DNA from: Planctomycetaceae bacterium
GTDB lineage: Bacteria; Planctomycetota; Planctomycetia; Pirellulales; Thermoguttaceae
Reading direction: 5' to 3'
Length of the DNA stretch: 10,286 bases
Assembly (NCBI GenBank): GCA_009783865.1
Contig: WRCR01000112.1
Span: 1-10,286, forward strand
The notes under the pieces are model-generated. The model ran no database searches and had not been told where the DNA came from. It saw nothing but the letters and a program-made list of their open reading frames with translations. Numbering within the stretch: the first letter of the stretch is position 1; each line of letters starts with the position of its first letter. This document shows, piece after piece, positions 1 through 5,075 of this stretch. The translations under genes were made by a program, and so were the position numbers.

Positions 1-331
1 ACATTTCCTTACCAAACGACTTGTGTGTCTTAATAAAATTAACATAATCTTTGAATAAGACGGAGTTATAAAAATATATATCTCTGCTTTTTTCTTCCCG
101 CAGATTGAAGAATTGCTTCGCAATATCTGTTTCAAGACGCGCCATATTTTTGACTTGACACGTGAAAAGATAGGCATAGACGTTGTCCTTGGACTTACCT
201 GTCATGCTGTTATATTCTTTGAGCCGCTGGTCAAGGTCGTTTGTCTTTCCGATTTTGCATTTGGAAGGTTCCAACGAGGATTGCACAATGTAAATGTACT
301 GATTTTCCCGTTCTGATTTGTTCTTTGCCAT
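1..331 (-). CDS. T5orf172 / GIY-YIG-superfamily domain protein, C-terminus cut by left edge
   Basis: Reading from an ATG at 331-329 the frame is open for 110 codons to the left edge, so only the N-terminal part is visible. The protein starts MAKNKSEREN, then has a Y-I-Y-I-V strand (residues 12-16), a K-I-G-K-T motif (26-30) followed by N-D-L-D-Q-R (31-36), and R-L-E-T-D-I (65-70). This order, Y-x-Y, KIGKT, Arg36, Glu67, is the layout of the T5orf172/MUG113 branch of the GIY-YIG nuclease fold; Arg36, Glu67 and Asn89 are candidate active-site residues. Family members occur in phages, mobile elements and next to restriction genes, but cellular roles are mostly unknown and nuclease activity is not proven. 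The start is supported by an AAGGGG ribosome binding site five bases upstream and a good promoter. The gene is visibly more AT-rich than its neighbours, which hints at transfer. Domain call fairly sure, function unsure. Confidence 0.75.
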   Translation of the reverse strand, partial: MAKNKSERENQYIYIVQSSLEPSKCKIGKTNDLDQRLKEYNSMTGKSKDNVYAYLFTCQVKNMARLETDIAKQFFNLREEKSRDIYFYNSVLFKDYVNFIKTHKSFGKEM

Positions 332-361
332 ATAGCCCCTTTTTAATTTCCGACAGTTGTA

Positions 362-390
362 ATTCTAGCAGTTTTTTGTGTGTATGTAAA
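362..390 (-). promoter_or_regulatory. Sigma70-type promoter of the T5orf172 gene
   Basis: On the minus strand TTTACA (390-385) is followed after exactly 17 bases by TAGAAT (367-362), which is also preceded by TG one base away (an extended -10). Transcription would start near 355, giving a leader of about 24 bases containing an A5G4 ribosome binding site. It is the best promoter match in the window. Confidence 0.6.
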
Positions 391-408
391 TCGTCAGATG
401 CTAAATAC

Positions 409-429
409 CGGCGGACTTAGAGTCCGCCG
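409..429. repeat. Perfect 9-bp stem, 3-base loop hairpin (REP-like) in a divergent spacer
   Basis: CGGCGGACT (409-417), loop TAG, then AGTCCGCCG (421-429) form a perfect GC-rich stem. A run of eight T follows only after a 13-base gap (443-450), so it is a poor intrinsic terminator, and no plus-strand gene ends before it inside the window. It lies upstream of both divergent genes. A dispersed REP-like palindrome, or the terminator of a small unseen transcript, are the alternatives. Confidence 0.6.
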
Positions 430-437
430 CTGAACCC

Positions 438-465
438 TTGCCTTTTTTTTCCGGCATGCTAAAAT
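438..465 (+). promoter_or_regulatory. Putative promoter of the PfkB sugar kinase gene
   Basis: TTGCCT (438-443) and TAAAAT (460-465) are separated by 16 bases. The predicted start point is near 472, only about four bases before the ATG at 476, and no Shine-Dalgarno sequence is present. Together these suggest a nearly leaderless mRNA. The call rests on motif matching only. Confidence 0.4.
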
Positions 466-475
466 TGTACGTATT

Positions 476-1369
476 ATGACAAAGAAACCAAAACGATACA
501 AAGTGTGTGCCTTCGGCGAAATCCTTTGGGATATGCTGCCGGAAGGAAAAAAACTCGGCGGCGCACCCGCAAACTTTGCGTATCACTGCAACGCATTGGA
601 ACAGAAAGTCCGTCTTGTTTCGGCGGTCGGCTTCGACGAACTTGGTACTGAAATAATCGAAGCATTTGTTTCGCAAGGACTGAAGGCAACTTTTATCGGA
701 TACGACGCAATATCTCCGACCGGTATAGTCGATGTCGGGGTGTCGGAAGACGGTTTGCCTTCCTATACTATCAGAGAAAATTCCGCTTGGGATTACGTAG
801 AACTGCTGCCCGGTATTATGCCGTGGGCGGGAACTGTCGATGCAATATATTTCGGCTCATTGGCAATGCGCTCCGAACATAACCGGCATACCTTGCAAAG
901 GTTGTTCAAACTCATTCCGCTGGCAGCCCTCCGGGTGCTTGATTTGAATCTGCGAGAACCGTTTTGTCAGCCCGAAGTGTTGGAATTCGTCTTTCCGCTT
1001 GCAAATGTACTCAAGTTGAACGACGAAGAATTAGAACGGGTAGTCCAACTTTTAGGCATCAAGAAGAGGACTATAGAATCGAGAATTGCCGCCTTGCAGG
1101 AAAAATTCGGATACAAGTTGGTCATCGTAACCTGCGGTGCTGAAGGAAGTTATTTATCTGACGGAAATACCTGCTGTTATACACCGGCACAAAAAGTTAA
1201 AATCAAAGATACGGTCGGAGCGGGTGATGCGTACATCGCTTCCGCTGTTATAAATTTTTTAGCCGGCAGACCACTGAAAGAAATCGGCGAAGCCGCCAGC
1301 CGGATTGCGGCTTATGTTTGTACACAATCCGGCGGAACACCGGTTATACCGCCCGATTTTATTCAATAA
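476..1369 (+). CDS. PfkB-family carbohydrate kinase, fructokinase-like
   Basis: The 297-residue protein is a normal-length ribokinase/PfkB-family sugar kinase, expected to phosphorylate a sugar (most likely fructose, to fructose 6-phosphate) with ATP in the cytoplasm. The N-terminal signature runs C-A-F-G-E-I-L-W-D-M-L-P (residues 11-22) and then L-G-G-A-P-A-N-F-A (27-35), the substrate-binding GG segment with wording typical of bacterial fructokinases. S-A-V-G-F-D-E-L-G follows at 49-57 and N-S-A-W-D at 102-106. The C-terminal signature D-T-V-G-A-G-D-A (245-252) supplies the anion hole and the catalytic base Asp251. The ATG at 476 is the first in frame, puts FGEILWD at the usual distance from the N-terminus and sits just behind a promoter-like sequence. 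It ends 34 bases before the protein kinase start, in the same direction, so co-transcription is possible. Exact sugar specificity is inferred from similarity, so I give no gene symbol. Confidence 0.9.
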   Translation: MTKKPKRYKVCAFGEILWDMLPEGKKLGGAPANFAYHCNALEQKVRLVSAVGFDELGTEIIEAFVSQGLKATFIGYDAISPTGIVDVGVSEDGLPSYTIRENSAWDYVELLPGIMPWAGTVDAIYFGSLAMRSEHNRHTLQRLFKLIPLAALRVLDLNLREPFCQPEVLEFVFPLANVLKLNDEELERVVQLLGIKKRTIESRIAALQEKFGYKLVIVTCGAEGSYLSDGNTCCYTPAQKVKIKDTVGAGDAYIASAVINFLAGRPLKEIGEAASRIAAYVCTQSGGTPVIPPDFIQ

Positions 1370-1382
1370 TTTTACATACAAT

Positions 1383-1388
1383 TATAAC
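1383..1388 (+). promoter_or_regulatory. Possible -10 box before the Ser/Thr kinase gene
   Basis: TATAAC lies in the 34-base gap after the sugar kinase stop codon, 15 bases before the kinase ATG. The -35 position carries only a weak match (TATTCA at 1360-1365). No Shine-Dalgarno sequence is seen; the bases before the ATG are a T-rich run. A start near 1395 would give a leader of about nine bases. Confidence 0.25.
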
Positions 1389-1403
1389 GCTTCGTTATTT
1401 TTT

Positions 1404-2906
1404 ATGGCTGATTTTTCTTACGACGAACTTGTACAGAAGTGCTTGGATATCGGCATACTGACGCAAGAACAAGTGAATGATATTTGGCGGGAATGCGGCA
1501 GCAAATCCGTTGACTGCGAATTGTTTCTGCAAATCGCTCTCCGGCGCGGCTATCTGACGAATTACCAAGTCGACCGCATCAATGAAGGCGAAGGCAAAGG
1601 ATTCTTTTTCGGCAATTACAAGGTGTTGTATCACGTCGGCGCAGGTACTTTCGCAAGAGTGTTCCGCACCGTTCATCGTGTTACCGGAAGTGTTGCCGCC
1701 GTGAAGGTCTTGCGGGCAAGATTCAGCGACAGACCAGAAGTCGTCAATCACTTCTTGAACGAAGCAAAACTGGTTTCAACCTTAAAACACCCAAACATTG
1801 TGCCGGTTTATGGTGCGGAATCAAAAGGGTTTCTGCATTACATGGCAATGGAGTTTGTCGAAGGACAAACACTGCGCGAGTTCGTGAAAATCCGCAGAAC
1901 TATTGACCCGAAAACAGTCATCCAAATCGGAATCGATGTTTGCAGCGCACTTGACTATGCACTCAAAACACAAAAGTTACCGCACCGTGATTTGAAATTG
2001 TCAAACGTAATGTTGTCAACTTCCGGTCAGGCAAAGTTAGTGGACTTCGGATTAGCCGCCATCGCACAGGGCGGAGCAGGCGACGAAGTTCCGTTTTTAC
2101 GGAATCAGCAGTCGGTTGATTACATCGCTTTGGAAAAAGCATCGGGGGCTCCTAGAATGGACAACCGCAGCGACTTGTACTTTCTCGGAGTCGTTATGTA
2201 TCATCTTCTCGGCGGTGTCTCGCCGTTTGAAGAAACGAAAGACAAGGCAAAACGAATGGACAGGAATCGGTTTTTTAACGTCAAGCCGCTCCAGCAAATC
2301 GCAGCAATACCGGCATCGGTAGCGTTTTTGGTGAACAAAGCAATAACGGTAAATCCTGACCAGCGGTATCAAACGGCTGGCGAGATGCTCGTTGAATTGC
2401 GCGGTGTGATGAAGCGGCTTGAATCAGGAGCAGATGACGAGTCCTCGATTGCCTCGCTGCGGCATGACGGTCTGCAAGCATTACAAGGTGACCGGCAGGA
2501 ACGAATACTACAGTTGACGAAAGCAACGGTGATGATAGTCGATTCCAATCCGAAAACACAAAAAGGATTGGAAACGCTGATGCAGAAACTCGGATATGAT
2601 ACAGTGAGCGTTCAGGAACCAGACGACATTTACAGGAAATTTTCGGAGAATGATTTAGTCGCACAGTGTATAGTTTTCAACGGGCAGTCGCTTGGAATGA
2701 GAGCGGTTCGCGCTTTCAATGATTTTGCACAGCGGCGCGGTTTCCGCGATGTAGCAGCGATATTGATACTCAATCAAGGACAAGCGGATTGGGCAGAACA
2801 GGTCACACCGCAGCACCATCGGATTGTTCTAATAATGCCGGTTACAGTCAGACAGTTCAAGGAATCAAAGACTTGGCTGCTGCAAGGTTTTGGGAAAGAG
2901 ACGTAA
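1404..2906 (+). CDS. Ser/Thr protein kinase with C-terminal degenerate receiver domain
   Basis: The 500-residue protein is a Hanks-type kinase with intact catalytic parts: glycine loop V-G-A-G-T-F-A-R-V (78-86), ATP-binding Lys101 in A-A-V-K, catalytic loop H-R-D-L-K-L-S-N (194-201) and D-F-G (214-216). The usual APE is A-L-E. Residues 1-70 form a small helical domain ending L-T-N-Y-Q followed by G-N-Y-K-V-L, a pre-kinase layout I associate with planctomycetes. There is no transmembrane segment, so it should be cytoplasmic. After a linker (about 340-372) residues 374-495 resemble a response-regulator receiver (V-M-I-V-D-S-N at 376-382), but the phosphoacceptor position appears to be Asn426 and the conserved Lys is Met478, so it is probably not phosphorylated. 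I chose ATG 1404 over an in-frame ATG at 1305 because the longer form overlaps the sugar kinase by 65 bases and adds 33 residues unlike the family. Substrates are unknown. Confidence 0.88.
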   Translation: MADFSYDELVQKCLDIGILTQEQVNDIWRECGSKSVDCELFLQIALRRGYLTNYQVDRINEGEGKGFFFGNYKVLYHVGAGTFARVFRTVHRVTGSVAAVKVLRARFSDRPEVVNHFLNEAKLVSTLKHPNIVPVYGAESKGFLHYMAMEFVEGQTLREFVKIRRTIDPKTVIQIGIDVCSALDYALKTQKLPHRDLKLSNVMLSTSGQAKLVDFGLAAIAQGGAGDEVPFLRNQQSVDYIALEKASGAPRMDNRSDLYFLGVVMYHLLGGVSPFEETKDKAKRMDRNRFFNVKPLQQIAAIPASVAFLVNKAITVNPDQRYQTAGEMLVELRGVMKRLESGADDESSIASLRHDGLQALQGDRQERILQLTKATVMIVDSNPKTQKGLETLMQKLGYDTVSVQEPDDIYRKFSENDLVAQCIVFNGQSLGMRAVRAFNDFAQRRGFRDVAAILILNQGQADWAEQVTPQHHRIVLIMPVTVRQFKESKTWLLQGFGKET

Positions 2907-4166
2907 ATGTCCGATAACCTTTTCGATGCGGCTGTTAATGCGGCTGATAAATTGACTTCGCAAATTGCACGCTCAACACTGCTGTCGGAAATTGCGAGGA
3001 TTCAATTCGATGCCGGTCTGGTTGACGAACCTCTGAAAATTGTGAATATAATCGACTCGCCGCTTGAAAAACGAAATGTTTTACGCAATGCCGCTCTGGA
3101 TTTTATACAGCGGAGAAGAAATCTCAACTCCGTTCCGAAAATCATCCGCCTGATGATTGATACCGACCCGCAATCGAAATACTTCGCAGGACAAACGGCA
3201 ATTTTGCTTCTCGAAATTGAAATGCCGGCGGTTAAAACCGCTTTGGAGGTATTGAAAACAACGGATGAACCTTTTGATTCGGATAGGGTGCGGTATGATT
3301 TCATAACGAAACTGCTCATGACCGGCGGAAAAGATTTCAAGCAAACGGCGCAGGAAATTTCTGCGTCATTTAAGAGTTCCGATTACTGTGATTGGGGCAA
3401 ACTAGCATTGTTGAAAGCATTAGCGGATTGGGCGGAATGGGACGAAGCAGTGAAAATTGCCGAGACGTTTTCACAGTTGCTTCGGAGAAGTTGGGCTTTC
3501 CTTGAATTGAGCCGAAAAGCCCGCAGCAAAAACGAAAAAGATAGTGCGGCGAACTATTTCTCCCATGCAGCGGCAGTATTGCAGGAGACGTTTAATTCGG
3601 AGAAAAAAGAGCAGAAGATGACTCAACGGATAGCGGTACAACTTCGTATTTTCAGCAAGGAAGCGTTAAAGAACGGCGAAACCGATAAAGGAATGGAATT
3701 GCTGGAACAAGCGGAAGCGGCTACAGCCGAAATATCATCGCCGCTGGAACGCTGTCGGCAGCAGTTGTTTATTGCGAAGGTTTTGCAGGCGGCTCGGGCT
3801 TTGGATTCCGCGAAGGATTATATCAATGTTAAAATCCTTGAGGATAAAACATTGAGCGGCATTGAGCGCAGCAGAATCATTCAGTGGTTTCTCGAAGTGA
3901 AAAGCGCGGGCGGTGAGTCCGCCAGTATAACTTGGACGGGAGCAGTTCAGACAGCGGCGGAGGCAGTTCCGAAGACACCGTTTATTACGTCAGACGAATT
4001 GAATCAGTCGAAACGCATTGCGGAGATTTTACGCCGATTTGTCTGTGTTAAAACGGGATATGGAAGTCCGTCCGGTGTACCGCAGGATGATGTCAGTCGG
4101 CTATCCGGTGAGGAGTACGAGGCGTATTATTATAGTCCGTTTGCGTTGGAAGATTGCGGCTGCTAG
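2907..4166 (+). CDS. Alpha-helical (TPR-like) repeat protein coupled to the Ser/Thr kinase
   Basis: I do not recognise this 419-residue protein by name. Its first 320 or so residues are a series of amphipathic helices with Ala/Leu patterns, for example S-E-I-A-R-I-Q-F-D-A-G (28-38), A-L-A-D-W-A-E-W-D-E-A-V-K-I-A and G-M-E-L-L-E-Q-A-E-A-A. This looks like a TPR-type solenoid used for protein binding. There is no signal peptide or membrane segment. The tail is different: acidic and tyrosine-rich (E-E-Y-E-A-Y-Y-Y), ending D-C-G-C, which could be a metal or docking motif, though that is speculation. Its ATG follows the kinase TAA with no gap, and a purine-rich GGGAAAGAGA (2892-2901) inside the kinase 3' end can serve as ribosome binding site, so the two are translationally coupled. 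A role as partner, scaffold or substrate of the kinase is inferred from that context only. Confidence 0.75.
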   Translation: MSDNLFDAAVNAADKLTSQIARSTLLSEIARIQFDAGLVDEPLKIVNIIDSPLEKRNVLRNAALDFIQRRRNLNSVPKIIRLMIDTDPQSKYFAGQTAILLLEIEMPAVKTALEVLKTTDEPFDSDRVRYDFITKLLMTGGKDFKQTAQEISASFKSSDYCDWGKLALLKALADWAEWDEAVKIAETFSQLLRRSWAFLELSRKARSKNEKDSAANYFSHAAAVLQETFNSEKKEQKMTQRIAVQLRIFSKEALKNGETDKGMELLEQAEAATAEISSPLERCRQQLFIAKVLQAARALDSAKDYINVKILEDKTLSGIERSRIIQWFLEVKSAGGESASITWTGAVQTAAEAVPKTPFITSDELNQSKRIAEILRRFVCVKTGYGSPSGVPQDDVSRLSGEEYEAYYYSPFALEDCGC

Positions 4167-4249
4167 GGCGCATTATAACTTGTCCCTAAACTCTGCCGTG
4201 TCTATTTTCGAGAGATTTGAGCATGTTATGTGTAAATCGGTCAAGTCGG

Positions 4250-4258
4250 TGTTATAAT
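4250..4258 (+). promoter_or_regulatory. Extended -10 box in convergent spacer, just before a nested hairpin
   Basis: TG, one base, then TATAAT (4253-4258) is a perfect extended -10 element, but the -35 region (GTGTAA at 4230-4235) does not match. It sits between the ends of two converging genes, where no gene promoter is expected. A start near 4265 would transcribe the nested inverted repeat at 4274-4356. Confidence 0.3.
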
Positions 4259-4273
4259 TCCATCTGGAGATTC

Positions 4274-4356
4274 GCATATTGCCTCCTTTGTTATGTAAAT
4301 TGGGGAAAGCATAGCGTTTCACCAATTTTTACGTACCTCTAAATTTCGCAATATGC
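4274..4356. repeat. Nested inverted repeat in the convergent spacer, candidate structured RNA or bidirectional terminator
   Basis: The outer arms GCATATTGC (4274-4282) and GCAATATGC (4348-4356) are perfectly complementary. Inside, 4295-4308 pairs with 4317-4332 (GTAAA + TTGG + GAAA against its complement), with one G-A mismatch and a two-base bulge around an 8-base loop. The two stems are nested and could form one long rod. No T-run follows on either strand at the expected place, so a classic terminator is not clear. The rest of spacer 4167-4375 shows no gene. Confidence 0.5.
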
Positions 4357-4375
4357 TGGAGTTTATGGACAACTA

Positions 4376-4852
4376 CTAAGCGGAACGAATCTTTTGAAAA
4401 AACGAAGTCAACACTGTGCCGCATTGTTCCGCTAATATGCCCGAAACAACATTACAGCGGTGATTGAGCCGATTGTCATCCAGCAAATGAAACAACGAAT
4501 GTACCGCTCCGCCTTTGCCGTCCGCAGCACCATAAACAACAATCGGTATCCGCGATTGCAAAATTGCTCCGCAACACATAATACACGGTTCAAGCGTTAC
4601 AAACAGTGTGCAGTTCTCCAGCCGCCATGAACCAAGTGTTTCTGCCGCTTGCGTTATTGCTATGATTTCGGCGTGAGCAGTCGGGTCATTAAGTTGTTCC
4701 CGTTGATTATGTGCCGCCGCAATGATTCGGTTAGTCCCATCTTCAGAAGTATGAACGATGACCGCTCCGACCGGTACTTCGTCTTCTTCGGCGGCGGTTT
4801 GCGCTTCAAACAACGCTGCCTGCATGTATCGTTCATAATCGTGTTTTGACAT
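4376..4852 (-). CDS. tadA: tRNA-specific adenosine deaminase TadA
   Basis: The 158-residue protein converts adenosine to inosine at the wobble position (34) of tRNA-Arg(ACG) in the cytoplasm, allowing it to read several Arg codons. The zinc deaminase motifs are complete: H-A-E (60-62), with His60 as zinc ligand and Glu62 as proton shuttle, and P-C-I-M-C (89-93), with Cys90 and Cys93 as zinc ligands. Other TadA hallmarks are E-V-P-V-G-A-V (25-31), N-D-P-T-A-H-A-E (55-62), V-T-L-E-P-C and the C-terminal L-N-H-R segment (129-132) before S-G-I-L-A. Length is normal. I start at ATG 4852-4850 (MSKHDYERYM), which aligns with known TadA N-termini; an in-frame ATG at 4894 would add 14 unlike residues. 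No Shine-Dalgarno sequence precedes it. The gene converges with the helical-repeat gene and diverges from metXW, so it is probably transcribed alone. Confidence 0.93.
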   Translation of the reverse strand: MSKHDYERYMQAALFEAQTAAEEDEVPVGAVIVHTSEDGTNRIIAAAHNQREQLNDPTAHAEIIAITQAAETLGSWRLENCTLFVTLEPCIMCCGAILQSRIPIVVYGAADGKGGAVHSLFHLLDDNRLNHRCNVVSGILAEQCGTVLTSFFQKIRSA

Positions 4853-4865
4853 ATAGGAGATTACA

Positions 4866-5024
4866 GCAGTGTGTGTAAAATTTTTGAGCGGCAATTATTT
4901 GGTGTGAATAGGTTAATTATCGGTTTTTCTTTTTGCGTACTTTGCAAATCCTCTGTGTTTTCCCGCAAGGTACGCAAAGAACATAAGGGAAACGCAAAAT
5001 GCCGCAAAACTTTTTACACACTGC
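4866..5024. repeat. Outer inverted repeat enclosing an intergenic element (MITE-like?)
   Basis: GCAGTGTGTGTAAAA (4866-4880) and TTTTACACACTGC (5012-5024) are inverted copies that differ only by one extra GT in the left arm. They enclose about 130 bases, most of the spacer between tadA and metXW, including the hairpin at 4930-4980. No ORF of substance and no convincing target-site duplication is seen at the ends, so a transposon origin is unproven. Confidence 0.5.
4930..4980. repeat. 16-bp stem hairpin with GCAAAG-rich sequence, probable dispersed intergenic repeat
   Basis: Bases 4930-4945 (TTTTTGCGTACTTTGC) pair with 4965-4980 (GCAAGGTACGCAAAGA) with no mismatch and two G-T wobbles; the loop is 19 bases. 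The same strand then carries more CGCAA words (to about 5008). Such 'ACGCAAAG' palindromes resemble high-copy intergenic repeats that I recall from many environmental bacteria. Copy number in this genome cannot be judged from the window. Confidence 0.55.
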
Positions 5025-5063
5025 ATTTCATTCTCGCGCTCTTTCACTTTTCACTTTATCCGC

Positions 5064-5069
5064 TATAAT
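5064..5069 (+). promoter_or_regulatory. Perfect -10 box (TATAAT) of metXW, implying a leaderless mRNA
   Basis: TATAAT ends six bases before the ATG at 5076, so transcription should start at or within a base or two of the A of the start codon. No Shine-Dalgarno sequence exists. The -35 region is weak (CTTTCA at 5041-5046, spacing 17). A leader riboswitch such as a SAM riboswitch is excluded if this promoter is used. Confidence 0.45.
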
Positions 5070-5075
5070 ATCGTC

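Noticed and set aside
113..316. Plus-strand ORF of 67 codons at the left end.
   Set aside because: It is antisense to the minus-strand T5orf172 reading frame, which carries recognisable motifs, promoter and ribosome binding site.
1305..1403. A longer start for the Ser/Thr kinase at 1305.
   Set aside because: It overlaps the sugar kinase by 65 bases and adds residues without similarity to kinase N-termini; ATG 1404 begins the expected helical pre-kinase domain.
3909..3923. GGCGG-N5-CCGCC palindrome within the helical-repeat gene, sharing AGTCCGCC with the hairpin at 409-429.
   Set aside because: The stem is only five pairs and the shared word is eight bases, explainable by chance in coding sequence.
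4853..4894. A longer start for TadA at 4894.
   Set aside because: The 14 extra residues run into the inverted-repeat arm at 4866-4880 and do not resemble TadA N-termini.
4853..5075. A SAM or other methionine riboswitch upstream of metXW.
   Set aside because: No SAM-riboswitch core is recognisable, and the TATAAT box six bases before the ATG leaves no leader for one.
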